Source: Ananas comosus (Eukaryota > Streptophyta > Magnoliopsida > Poales > Bromeliaceae). From it: a stretch of 64,000 nucleotides of DNA. Below, piece after piece: positions 24,849-36,459 of the stretch (its first letter is position 1; every line of letters begins with the position of its first letter). Under the pieces are notes generated by a model, which ran no database searches, had not been told where the DNA came from, and saw nothing but the letters and a program-made list of their open reading frames with translations. Where the stretch lies: NCBI RefSeq assembly GCF_001540865.1, contig NW_017893358.1, positions 38,217-102,216 on the forward strand, written 5' to 3'. The position numbers were made by a program, and so were the translations under genes.

Positions 24849-27190
24849 TAATTTGGATGCGTTCGAAATTACTTCATAGATTATCCTCAAGTTCGAGCTA
24901 TTAAGAATGGACATAACTAGTTCACTTAAAATATTATTTAGACAAAGACATTGCCATGTAGTATGAATGCAATGGCCTATTCGCGACAATCTCCTTTTTT
25001 CTACGCCTGCCAGCACATTGCCCAGTATGCAGGATCAAATCATGACACTGCTTCTTGATTTATTTTTTGGTATCGTTCCATCTAACTATAATTCTTCAAA
25101 GCTCAAACTAGTTTAGAGAGAGAGAGAGGCAATTCATTTGAAGTATACAGAGGACACACTCCTAAATTTCGATTTTGTGACTTTCGGTCAACGCAATCTC
25201 CGCACAAGACAGGGATCTGATTACTCGTGAGCAGAAAATTAGTCAGATAATATTTAGCTAGATACTCCTTGCATCTTAAGTATTCAAGAGCATCAAACTT
25301 TTCCTGCTCATTGATTGGATATACATCAATTTAGTAAACTAATATATTTCTTAGCGGTTTTTCTAAAACACTAGCTTGAGATTTGCTTTTGCCTTTTTTT
25401 TGCTTCAATTAATTAAGGGAGTCATCTTTGTCTTCAACACTTCTTTACTTACTAACTACTAATGATTCTTCAATTAAATATATTCTCCCGTAATACTATT
25501 ACATATCCCAACTTTTTGCATGCTAAGTGTCAATTCTGTGTGTTATGCTCCTAATCAATCCTAATGTTAGTTGGGGATTCCTTTTCTAGATGGATAATAA
25601 TATGAAATTCAATCACAGTGAAGTAAAATGGAGAAGCATTGTGTTGTCCTTGTTTAAAATCTAAGGCAAGTATACACTTACTTTAATCCGTCGACGCATG
25701 TCGGTTTAAACTATCTCATTTGATAAACCGACATTTTAAGCTAAGGCTTTATCCCTTGATACGCTAATCTAAGTTCGAATCAGTGTTTTAGTCGGCGTTG
25801 AGATTATCAAAATATTATCATTTGCGATGATATTTTTTGATGCGTACAATTGACTTTGGCATGATGATGTGTGCATAATCATACTGTTTGTGTCACTAAT
25901 GATAATTAGTTACGTAGCGTTCCACAGTTTTTCTTTGTGGTACCTAATAAAGAGAACCTATTGATTCCTACTTTTAATACCAATTAATTAACTCACCAAA
26001 CTCTTTTATTTCCTTTTTGACAACAAATCACTTTTTTGGTGTCATCTCCCTTTTATTTTATTGATAAGATTTTTCATATATTTGTGCCATAACAGTTAAA
26101 TGATAACAGGCTATAAAATAAGATAATCAAACAATACATGTGGTGACGTTACCATAATGTTTATTGCCGAATATAGAATATATCTTATTTAGGGCTTGTT
26201 AAATTATTTTGTGAAGTGCTAAAACTTGGTGACTTTTTTTTTTTTTTTTAAATGTTTAGTGACAGTTGAGGCAGACAAATCATGTTATATATATTAAGAC
26301 TGGTTTTCGTCTCATCGATAAATAAGTAGTTATTATTATTATTTATCATTCTTAAGAGATAAAATTGAGAATTTGTTATACCTAGTAAATGCTTTGAAAT
26401 GAAAATCTTAGTTTTCTATCTTTTCATATGTTCTTATGTTATTACATAATATGGTAGGTAAATTATAATTAGGATCTTAAATTTAACTACTTCATAAACA
26501 AGAACTCTTGGCCCCGGGTCTCTCTCCTCACTGCTGAGATACAACATAGAGGAGCTGGTCTTTAGAGAGTTGACTTTTTGGAGAAACAACAGTTGCGTTC
26601 ATATAGTTTTATCATTCTATTAACTAAGAAGATCCTGCTTGGATCTTCATCAGACCACGTTCTTAGGACCTATCAAAAAGTTCAAGACTCAGAACTCGGA
26701 ATGTGATACAACATCATTCTCTTACGCTCTTCGTCGCTGTAAGATTTAAGAGAAACAAACTGATTATTTCACACTCTTTACCACTCACTATGGAAGAATC
26801 TTTACAATTCAAATGAACTGCATATCTTTACACGATAAAATGTTACGGGTGTCTCAAATGTTGCTTATAGGTTGCTTGATGGTTTTGGCTACTAAGTATC
26901 ACGTTATAAACTGGAATACAGTAATAAACCAGCACATTTAGCGATACTAAAAATGTATTACGGAGAGCAAGTGGCAAAGGGTTGGTGGTGTACCAAGTCC
27001 CAAGTCTTGAATTATTTGCATTACATCAGCTAAGTTTATTTCTAATAAAATAACGGACGAAGCGGCGGTAGCATGTACCTATTCTCAAAAAAAAAAGAGA
27101 AAAAACAAGAATGGAGTATAAGGAGGCAAGCGTACAGAGGGAACAGTAAATGGCATGATAATTTAAGGTGCGACAATTGTGTGGAGGGAA
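24648..27190. other. Intergenic, no gene seen; AT microsatellite
   Basis: A (TA)n tract lies at about 24797-24850. The rest is AT-rich, without domain-bearing frames or recognised repeats. Compared with the flanks it is poor in transposons, so it may be upstream host DNA. Confidence 0.4.
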
Positions 27191-27547
27191 CTCATTGTTC
27201 CCCAACCAACTAAAAGAGTAAAAACTCTATAAAGATAAAGACACATTATATCATGTATCAAGAGTTCACCTCATAGAAATTCTATTGAGAAAACTCTCTA
27301 GAGTTTTGTGTCCAAAAGAAGAAAAATGAATTAAGTAAATTCCAAAAGACCCCTCAACTTTAGGGCATTTTGAACAAGCTCCTCAATTTTATTTATTTAC
27401 GTTATTTATTTATTTTTGTAATTGCTTCCTAATTAACTTTAATTTTCCTAATTGATTTTACAATAGTTCAGTTAAAAACTTGCAAATATAATGATGTCTG
27501 TAATTAGTTAAAGTTAGTTGCTTTAGTTTCCTTAGTTAGAAAATGAT
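27191..27547. other. Possible degraded LTR-like segment
   Basis: A CTCTATAAAG box near 27228 is followed by a GA/CT-rich leader with repeated AACTCTCTAGAGTT-like words. This resembles the TATA-to-R part of a copia LTR, but no ends are recognisable. Confidence 0.2.
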
Positions 27548-27956
27548 TAACTGAGATGTCGATGCATACAAATACTTTGAAATTTATCGAACCCAAATCT
27601 GACGAAGCGGGATTTATTCAGATATAACGGATATAGTTTCGGAATATGATATCAAAAAAAGCGCAAACCCGACAGTTTGGTTCGAAGTATGCAATTTCGA
27701 CCTGTACCTGAGCAAAACTTGAACCCGACTTAATTATTTATATAATATTATATAAATGTTTGATGCTTATATTTGATTTGGATTTTGAAAATTTTATTAT
27801 ATCAATATGTTTTGATATATTGTAAAAGAATAATTATTCCGTTCGCGGTTTCGGCTTATTTGGGCGTATTGGGGATTCAGGTTTCGGATTTGATAGTTTG
27901 GGTTCATATTTGGGTTTCGAAAATCGCTCGGTTCCAGCCTGCTTGACATCTCTAAA
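27548..27956. mobile_element. Degraded MITE, TAGAGATGTCAA family, third copy
   Basis: It starts with GAGATGTCGATG and ends with TTGACATCTCTA. These are diverged versions of the terminal repeats of the elements at 31808-32452 and 37443-37926. The inside shows the same CGAACCC and GGGTTCG/GGGTTTCG words. No target duplication is recognisable. Confidence 0.45.
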
Positions 27957-28114
27957 TTAAAGCCCTATCATATGATAAATTCACTCAAATTCAAAGCGAC
28001 AAAGTTACGATTATGCGAGAAAAGTTGACGTTAAGGTGAAATTTCAAATGCCCTATAGTTGAGCGGATCTTCATAGTAAAAAGGAGAAGGAAGCGGATAA
28101 ATTTATCCAAGCAG

Positions 28115-28922
28115 TAAGTGAGGCAAATGAGCGAGTCGGCTCGCGTCTCATCAGCATTTTAGCTGCGTCGCCGCTTAGATAGACTCGAAATAAACAAACG
28201 CCCCGCCCTGAGCTTCGTAGAAAAACAAACAATCAAAATTTATTTCAAGTCGAGCTTGAGTATTACTAGGCTCATTGAAATTAGGCCTTAAAAAGCCTCG
28301 AATAATATATTATTATATATAATGAAATATATATTATGTATAATTTATGCTATATTTATACATATTATATATTATATCTAATATATATTTTAGTATATAT
28401 ATAATAAAAACTATTTATTATGTATTTTAATTAATATGTATATGTAAGTTTAGTTTATTGGACTATATTTGCGGTCCACAAAACTAAGCTAAGCAAAGCC
28501 TGTATCCTAATAATCTCTACCCGACCCACTTCTTTCACTTGTGACGTGAGTTTTTCCTCTATATCAAACTTAATAAATTATTTTTTAATTATTAAATACC
28601 GTTCCATGCATTTATTTTACATGTTGACCATCATAGACAAAAATTTTGTATTAATTCAGATAATATTTACTAAAATTAAACCTATATTTGTATGAACGTT
28701 TTTTAAGATATTTCAGTAGTTCGTTTAGGGCCTCGAGCAGTCGACACGATTTTAGGTTCACTCAAAGCTCGCTCGAACTATTTTAAGCTGAGCTTGAGTC
28801 TGAAAATTTAGACTCGAAAAATAATTTCAAGCCAACTTGAGGCTTAAAATAAGCTCTTCTCGCAAACTTGAGGCGTAAGATAAGGGGGCGGGACGCTCGA
28901 GTCGGTCATTTCCAACCCTATC
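28115..28922. mobile_element. Possible degenerate MITE rich in CTCGAGC words
   Basis: Near 28115 the sequence reads AAATGAGCGAGTCGG. Near 28920 the reverse complement reads AAATGACCGACTCGAG, a weak terminal inverted repeat. Internal words such as AAGTCGAGCTTGAG and AGCTCGCTCGAAC are typical of this kind of plant miniature element. The middle is very AT-rich. Confidence 0.35.
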
Positions 28923-31807
28923 AAGCAGTGGGCAGAAAAGCACAGTAATAATAAGGTAGTGTGGAAAGGGAGGTACGGGCGCAAGTAGTACTTGCTTTGG
29001 TAATTTCCCCTCAGTGGCACTGCTGGGGAATTTTGTCATCTTGATCGATCTGAGGAAGACCCAAGATAATAAAAGAGTATATATCATATATTGTTTCTTT
29101 AGTAGTCGCAGTATTGTTTTCTTCAGTTAGTAGCAGGCCCCTGCCTTTTTTCACTTTTGCGCACTTATTATCTACAAATGCTTTGTTGAATAGTTTCCAG
29201 ATCTCTCTCTCCCGTGCTTTTCACTTTGGTTTCGCATGTGGAGTTACGCTCTCACATTTTGGTGCACACGCACGCACTTAGTGGTATTAATTGAGAAGCA
29301 TGCAGTTAAAACCTCCATCCGAATACAAAAGGGAAGGAAAGTCCCCTTTGTATGCCCAGTTGTACATACACACGTAACCAAATAGGTTACATCTGCACAT
29401 ACAAATCATAATCAAGATGAAAAAGACTAGACAGAATGTATTATAGGGAGAGACAGAAGAAAGAGACGCGACAGACAGAACAGCTGTATATACATTATAG
29501 TATACTATATATATAGTATATATATATATTATATCTGAGACAATTACCAGACTTCTTAAGAGTATACGAACACTAACTCGATGCTCTTACGAAAATACTG
29601 TTATATACCCGCGGTAAGACTGATAACAACTTATCTTATTACATATATTCAATAGTGACTCGTGAGCTCTATCTAATGTTATGTGAAAACTTGGAAGAGA
29701 GCATTAGTGGCACGTTGAGGAGGGAACAATGCGCAGCATTGAGATAAAGGGAATGCCCCACACATGATAAGCAAAACCCACTACAAAAGATAGGGCGGAC
29801 AAGAGAAGAAAGAACAAGAAATATTGGGCATGTTAATAACTTGAAGTACGAAAAAAAAAAAAAAAAGAATTGTTGGGTCCCTTCAGCGATTTAAGTGCAC
29901 TCCACCATTTAAATATTTGTATATATGTTCATCATATATATTAATTTAAGAGTGTTTTGATCTATATTCGCCAATTTACTAACAATAATGATCAGTTTAA
30001 AAGATGTTTTCTATGTAAGTTAGTGTGTTATTTGTCGACTTCGAATTATAGCGAAAAATTAATCAAAGATTTTGAAAATATGTACTAAGTGATCTTTAGC
30101 AAGCACTAAGTGCACATATAATATATATATATATATAATCAACCCTAAATAAAGAAAATAGCCAATATAAGAACAAGAAAACATGCTAAAATATCAGAGA
30201 AAACCTCCACAATGAGTCACTTTTTGGGCCGCTTTGAAGAACTCTAGAAATTTTATATACTTTTTCAATCGACATTACATTATCCATTTTTTCACCAACT
30301 TGCTCTGATTATTGATTATTATTATTTTATTTTATTATTATTATTTAGATGTATGAAGCTAGGACCTCCTTTTATGTACACAAAAATACATCTATTATGT
30401 AGACTATAACTCTATATTTTAGAGCTATAAAAAACCCACTAAAAAAATTTGCTTTCCTTCAATTATACTGTATTTACAGCGTTTTCGAACAGGTCCTTAA
30501 AGTGAGAAGGAATGATGAATTGCCTTAAAAAAAGGGCATAAATGGCTGGAAAACATGAGGGCAGAATTTGCATTGCATGGCGCCAATGCCAAGGGAGATT
30601 TGTTCCTTGAAAAAGCTTATAATAGAGAAATCACGAATCCTTCTTTTAGCTTTAGCTAGTTGAGAATTAGGGAGAAAAAGATGTATTCCTTAAATTGACC
30701 ATTCTGAATGGAAATTCCAATGATAAAAGAAAGCAAGGACACAAAATGAGAAAAAAAAAAAGGAGCGCAGAAAGAAGTTTGAGTGAAACAAAGGAAACAA
30801 AGCAATGGTGAAAATCACCACACATGGAGGGGCGCATGTTAAGAAGGAAGTGTACAATAAACCACATATTGTTAGTACCATGCACTTATGAGCGGATCGA
30901 GCTCTCAAGTGCGCGCCTTTTTCAGAGCCCTCCAAATCTGTTGCTCACGTGCTTCATTTTTATTTTGCCTCTCATCCAAAAGTTTATTGGGGTTTTTTTT
31001 TTCCAAAAAAAAAACACTAAACCTTTTTGAATTTAGAGGAGAGGATTATATTCTTAGATAATAAAAATTCACACATTTGACAGCAGATCGGCTCCTCAAC
31101 AAGGGCGTCATTAGAAGGAGCTTTTCTACTGAATTTTTTTTTTTTTTTTTTTTATTTATGCGCCAATGTGCTCTTTCGATAGATTCAATGTTTTTGATTG
31201 GGAGTGCTTCTGGAAATTAGCAGTATAGGACAAGCATTTCCCATTAATTTAACCCTCCTGGCTAGAAGTTATTTTTACGTGATCATGGTCCATTGGGACA
31301 TTCATACAGACTCACCAGAGAAAAATACGCACATATTTGAATAAAGAACACTTGGCGTTTTTACCTTTTTTTTTTTTTATTTTTTTTTTTTTTTCTTTCA
31401 TACTTCTTTCCTCGCACGATCAACTTGCTTCGCTACTTTTCTCTGCATTGACATGCGTGAAGCCAGACATCATCTTAGTCTTAGTCGAGTGATTGAGCGG
31501 CTCGTGATCACTCAGATGCAACGCATTGATTTAATTGTAGACATTGAAAATCTATCAAATATAGATATTTATGATGGCTTGAGCTGGGAATGTTGGACCG
31601 CAACGAGTACGACTTTATTGAGCTTTTTGATACTAGTATACAATAAAACTTTCACAAAATATATAGTATCCTTGTTGTAAGTGACCGATATATACAGCTG
31701 GCTTCGATTAGTCGAATTTACCATTCAAATATACTACAAATCTATTGTGACGCCAAATCAGCAATCTATTAGACTCTTTGCAGGCGGGCCGACTCGAAAT
31801 AACAGGT
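28923..31807. other. Intergenic, no gene seen; simple repeats
   Basis: TA-rich tracts lie near 29490-29530 and 30115-30137. Long T runs lie near 31130-31155 and 31365-31395. Short frames show no recognisable domain. Confidence 0.4.
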
Positions 31808-32008
31808 TAGAGATGTCAACGGGTCGGATATTCGGGGCGGATTTTAAAACCCGGAACCCGAACCGATTCCAAACCCGAAGATACGGACCCCGGAACCCCG
31901 AACCCGACGGATATTAAAAATCCAATTATCCCAAAAAATAAAAAAAAAAAAAAAAAAAAATAAAAACAAAAAATATAAAAAAAAAAAAAAAAAAAAAAAA
32001 AACTAAGA

Positions 32009-32048
<40 letters not shown>

Positions 32049-32452
32049 AAAAATAAAAAAAAAAAAAACAATTAAAATAAAACTACGAACGCCGACCAAA
32101 ATCCCGAGAACCGAACCCGAACCCGACCCGAAAATTTGAACCGAAACAATTATTTTTTTTCTTAATATTTTCAAATATATTATATTAAATTATTAAAATT
32201 TTAAAATACAAATTCAAATATAACATCAAATTTTTATATATATATTATATATAATACAAAATAAATTCGGGTTCGGGTCGGGTTCGGGTTCGGGTCGGGT
32301 ACAATCAAAATCCATATCCGAATCCATATCCGTCGGGTTTTTATTTTTTATATCCATATTCAAATCCATATCCATATCCATCGGATATATCCGTTTCATT
32401 CGAATTCGGATTCGGATAAAATTTCGGGTGTCCATACCCATTGACATCCCTA
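31808..32452. mobile_element. MITE with TAGAGATGTCAA termini and 9-bp target duplication
   Basis: The element has terminal repeats TAGAGATGTCAAC and (reverse complement of the right end) TAGGGATGTCAATG. It is flanked by exact ATAACAGGT at 31799-31807 and 32453-32461. A 9-bp duplication suggests a Mutator-type transposase; if the last A belongs to the element, an 8-bp duplication would suggest hAT. The inside holds CCGAACCC/GGGTTCGG tandem words as subterminal inverted repeats and long A runs. It has no coding capacity. A second copy lies at 37443-37926. Confidence 0.8.
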
Positions 32453-32461
32453 ATAACAGGT

Positions 32462-32851
32462 CTGCTGCTATCACTGATGCGTTAATACATACAACGTCAA
32501 ATTGAGTGACCTCTACATCAGCAATCTGTGATAACTCTTTGAGAGGGGTGGCTCAAACCATAGCTCTGCTGCCATTATAGATTGATGCATTAGCTACATA
32601 CAACGTCGAGAAGATGCAATATATTCATTAAGTTATGCAGGACACAAATGCACAACAACAATCGGTGACTTTAATTTATTTATTTATTTATGCAGTTCAG
32701 GCACCACACAAATTGACCAACGCATCTGCGGTCTCAGAGAGGGGGGGACCGCATTTCTCCTTCCCTTTTAATATACCCAACCATCACATCACTTCCAAAT
32801 TCCAAATCGACACATGGCCGCTGGCATTTGAAGGGCTGTACTGCCTGCCCC
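32462..32851. other. Putative promoter region of a host gene
   Basis: This low-copy sequence lies between the MITE and the TATA box at 32852. It includes a TTTA microsatellite near 32670. No coding frame was found. Confidence 0.35.
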
Positions 32852-32858
32852 TATATAA
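32852..32858 (+). promoter_or_regulatory. TATA box of putative host gene
   Basis: TATATAA in a C-rich setting (CCCCTATATAAGCAG) matches the plant core promoter form. A start site would be expected near 32884. A leader with CCCACCATCATC- and CT-rich segments leads to the ATG at 33112. Confidence 0.5.
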
Positions 32859-33111
32859 GCAGTTCCAGTGCTGCCAGAGGAAGCACAAGCCCACCATCAT
32901 CATAATTAAACTCCCAACATCCCTCCCAAAGGGAAGAAACTATATATATATATATATACACACATCCAAACCAAGGCCAAATTAAAAATAACCCCACCAA
33001 GGAAATAAGAAAAAGGTGAACACACATCTCACCTCAATGTGTAACACTTCCCCCTCCCCTCCTTTCTCCTCCACCCAAAAATCCCATCTCTTAAACCCTA
33101 ACAAACCATTA

Positions 33112-33183
33112 ATGGAGGAGGAGGATCCTCCTCCCCACAATGCTCTCCATGATGATCTCAACCGTTGGCCTTCTCTCTCTGAG
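33112..33183 (+). CDS. Putative first coding exon of an unidentified host gene
   Basis: An ATG in an ATTAATGG context, about 230 bases after the predicted start site, opens 24 codons. The peptide starts MEEEDPPPHNALHDD and ends RWPSLSE. Its last codon GAG is followed by GTAAAT, a good 5' splice site (AG|GTAAAT). The leader is C- and CT-rich, as in plant 5' UTRs. I do not recognise the protein. No second exon is visible: the presumed intron runs into AT microsatellites, then the perfect palindrome at 33337-33954 and a copia LTR end. Either the gene is broken here or the assembly is wrong. The exon call rests only on promoter, start and splice-site patterns. Confidence 0.4.
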
Positions 33184-33301
33184 GTAAATATATATATATA
33201 TATATTGTCATGCATATCCCATCATGTGCAACTTGCATTATCATGTATATTCATATTCACATGTATCATATATATATATATATATATCCTCTTATTTATT
33301 A

Positions 33302-33335
<34 letters not shown>

Positions 33336-33336
33336 G
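33184..33336. repeat. AT microsatellites in the presumed intron
   Basis: Several (TA)n runs (about 33189-33205, 33268-33288, 33300-33335) are separated by short unique words. The last one leads into the palindrome. Confidence 0.7.
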
Positions 33337-33626
33337 ATGCCCCATGCACGCGTAGCTTGTAGATTCCCTCCTAGGACTAGTTCTTCTACTGTATATTTAG
33401 TTACACGTTAGTTTCTGTATAAATGTTTTTGAGTAGAGTTGTGGGAAGAAGCGCTATCTATTAAAATTTTGTTTGTTCCAGTTAACTTGGTGGCGCTGCA
33501 AAAGCTCAACTAGAACCAATTTTTAATTTGCTTGCTTACAAACAATTTATAACATATGTGGCTCATTCTAATTGGTGTGGTAGATTCTTTTTAATGTAAG
33601 CATATGCACTCACTTGTTGTTTACCA

Positions 33627-33664
<38 letters not shown>

Positions 33665-33952
33665 TGGTAAACAACAAGTGAGTGCATATGCTTACATTAA
33701 AAAGAATCTACCACACCAATTAGAATGAGCCACATATGTTATAAATTGTTTGTAAGCAAGCAAATTAAAAATTGGTTCTAGTTGAGCTTTTGCAGCGCCA
33801 CCAAGTTAACTGGAACAAACAAAATTTTAATAGATAGCGCTTCTTCCCACAACTCTACTCAAAAACATTTATACAGAAACTAACGTGTAACTAAATATAC
33901 AGTAGAAGAACTAGTCCTAGGAGGGAATCTACAAGCTACGCGTGCATGGGGC

Positions 33953-33954
<2 letters not shown>
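33337..33954. repeat. Perfect 618-bp palindrome with a (TA)n centre
   Basis: The left arm from 33337 and the right arm ending at 33954 are exact reverse complements, symmetrical about 33645/33646 with no insertions or deletions. I checked ends, middle and centre. The centre is A5(TA)15T5 at 33626-33665. The arms hold unique sequence (for example GATAGCGCTTCTTCCCAC on the right arm) and no terminal repeats or coding frame. It could be a recent inverted duplication by template switching at the AT run. It could also be an assembly fold-back. Confidence 0.9.
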
Positions 33955-33989
<35 letters not shown>

Positions 33990-34043
33990 TAATAATATTA
34001 AAATCATGTTTTAAATCATAGTTTTAAATAATTAAAACTAACA
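33955..34043 (-). mobile_element. Terminal fragment of copia LTR, family G, copy G4
   Basis: An AT run is followed by AAATCATAGTTTTAAATAAT and the LTR end CTAACA, matching 4560-4651 of G1. The sequence after it (CCTGAGTGATG) is not the G1 polypurine tract, so this is not the same locus. Only about 90 bases remain, and the LTR joins the palindrome through AT microsatellites. Confidence 0.65.
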
Positions 34044-34647
34044 CCTGAGTGATGTAGAGCTTTAAGATTTCAGGCCAAAGATTTCGAGGGTATCCAAAAT
34101 CCATAATCTCTGCATATTAAGCAGGAAGTTCACATGTTAATAAATTTGAAATGCATGCGACACATTTATTCTTCAAAAATAGGAATGAAGGCATTTGAGT
34201 ATATGACAAGTTGGCATGGCAAGGTTAAGCAAACTTAATCAACACAAAAAAAGGCATAAAAAAAGAAAGCCTTCGAAATTTAATCTACAGAACCTCTGCC
34301 TTAAGCCATACATTACAAATTGCAAACTTCATATGAGATCAATAGTACAATTCTCCTCTTCGGGAATTGACATAAAATAACAAAGAAAGAAAATACATTC
34401 AAGGAAATAAACAGAACCAACGCATCCAAATTTTTGAACTTTAGTTCTAAAGTATCCTTGAAAACCAAATTTGCTAGAAATATATAAATGACTTACAGGC
34501 GCTATTAACACAATGAAACGTATAAATACCAATAGATTTACCAACTCAAGTTACTAAACAAGCAAATAATTAGTTACCATACAAAATTTAATTTTATCTT
34601 ATATCGATCATAAATATAAGTCTAATTCTCATTAAATTAGACTTACT

Positions 34648-34676
<29 letters not shown>
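34044..34676. other. Intergenic, no gene seen
   Basis: AT-rich DNA ends in a (TA)n tract at about 34652-34676. Short frames have no recognisable domain. Confidence 0.4.
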
Positions 34677-34678
<2 letters not shown>

Positions 34679-34909
34679 GAGTTGAGCTATGATACTTTCA
34701 CAAGTATCATCATCATGGTGCTATTAGGTTTTAAGCCATTGGATTTACTTTTAAATTATTAATAGCCCTTGGATTAAACACTATTCCACCTACCACCACC
34801 TACCACCACCTACCACCATCATCTCAACCTCACATCTCTCCATCCAAGGGCTAAAAACACATAAGTATTACCCCCATGATACTTTTACAAGTATTCTAGC
34901 CCTACTCTA
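34677..34909. mobile_element. 233-bp MITE with TAGAGT..GATAC termini, copy 1
   Basis: The left end reads TAGAGTTGAGCTATGATACT. The reverse complement of the right end reads TAGAGTAGGGCTAGAATACT, an imperfect terminal inverted repeat that continues into AAGTATCAT words on both sides. It is flanked by TA runs on both sides, so a TA target is possible (Stowaway-like). A CCACCTACCA tandem repeat (three to four units) is inside. It is noncoding. Confidence 0.65.
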
Positions 34910-35342
34910 TATATATATATATATATAGCCAAACTAGTGACCCTGGGACTCTAATAAAATCATGCAAATTAATTAAAAGATTGGTGCTCTCATTGGCCGA
35001 GATGACTGCCCCTTGTGGGCTAATTAATTAAAAGTCTTTTGGAGCCGTAGGTCACCTATGGTGCCATATATATTAATATGTATAATATGATATGTATCAA
35101 GATTAAGTTCAATACTTTCGATTCAAAATTTGAGTATTTTATCATTTTTTTTTTTAGATTTTTATTTTTAGTCATTCATTTTGAGACTTCGTTTATTAGG
35201 CAAACGAAGTCTAAAAATTATAAAATTTAGTTTCAAAATAGTTCTAATAGTTTAAATCATGCCGAACGAAATCAATCGTCGAATTAGATATCACATCATT
35301 AAAAATAACTTATAAATATGAACATCTTCGTCCTTTCGAAAG
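34910..35342. repeat. Left copy of a duplicated segment (with the MITE)
   Basis: Together with the MITE, 34677-35342 is nearly identical to 35795-36459. I see three single-base differences and one T-run length change. The left copy stops at an N gap and the right copy continues, as expected for two overlapping contigs left unmerged. Confidence 0.85.
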
Positions 35343-35769
35343 NNNNNNNNNNNNNNNNNNNNNNNNNNNNNNNNNNNNNNNNNNNNNNNNNNNNNNNNNN
35401 NNNNNNNNNNNNNNNNNNNNNNNNNNNNNNNNNNNNNNNNNNNNNNNNNNNNNNNNNNNNNNNNNNNNNNNNNNNNNNNNNNNNNNNNNNNNNNNNNNNN
35501 NNNNNNNNNNNNNNNNNNNNNNNNNNNNNNNNNNNNNNNNNNNNNNNNNNNNNNNNNNNNNNNNNNNNNNNNNNNNNNNNNNNNNNNNNNNNNNNNNNNN
35601 NNNNNNNNNNNNNNNNNNNNNNNNNNNNNNNNNNNNNNNNNNNNNNNNNNNNNNNNNNNNNNNNNNNNNNNNNNNNNNNNNNNNNNNNNNNNNNNNNNNN
35701 NNNNNNNNNNNNNNNNNNNNNNNNNNNNNNNNNNNNNNNNNNNNNNNNNNNNNNNNNNNNNNNNNNNNN
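35343..35769. other. Assembly gap (427 N)
   Basis: This is a scaffold gap between two copies of the same segment. Confidence 0.98.
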
Positions 35770-35794
35770 ATATATATATATATATATATATATA

Positions 35795-36027
35795 TAGAGT
35801 TGAGCTATGATACTTTCACAAGTATCATCATCATGGTGCTATTAGGTTTTAAGCCATTGGATTTACTTTTAAATTATTAATAGCCCTTGGATTAAACACT
35901 ATTCCACCTACCACCACCTACCACCACCTACCACCATCATCTCAACCTCACATCTCTCCATCCAAGGGCTAAAAACACATAAGTATTACCCCCATGATAC
36001 TTTTACAAGTATTCTAGCCCTACTCTA
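35795..36027. mobile_element. 233-bp MITE with TAGAGT..GATAC termini, copy 2
   Basis: It is identical in length and ends to the copy at 34677-34909 and is part of the duplicated segment across the gap, so probably the same insertion. Confidence 0.65.
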
Positions 36028-36459
36028 TATATATATATATATATAGCCAAACTAGTGACCCTGGGACTCTAATAAAATCACGCAAATTAATTAAAAGATT
36101 GGTGCTCTCATTGGCCGAGATGACTGCCCCTTATGGGCTAATTAATTAAAAGTCTTTTGGAGCCGTAGGTCACCTATGGTGCCATATATATTAATATGTA
36201 TAATATGATATGTATCAAGATTAAGTTCAATACTTTCGATTCAAAATTTGAGTATTTTATCATTTTTTTTTTAGATTTTTATTTTTAGTCATTCATTTTG
36301 AGACTTCGTTTATTAGGCAAACAAAGTCTAAAAATTATAAAATTTAGTTTCAAAATAGTTCTAATAGTTTAAATCATGCCGAACGAAATCAATCGTCGAA
36401 TTAGATATCACATCATTAAAAATAACTTATAAATATGAACATCTTCGTCCTTTCGAAAG
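36028..36459. repeat. Right copy of the duplicated segment
   Basis: It matches 34910-35342 with a few substitutions (for example CTTATGGG against CTTGTGGG). Beyond 36459 it continues into unduplicated sequence. Confidence 0.85.

Noticed and set aside
31926..32174. Phe-rich minus-strand frame
   Set aside because: It is translated from long A runs inside a MITE.
35318..35797. 159-residue frame
   Set aside because: Nearly all of it is the N gap.
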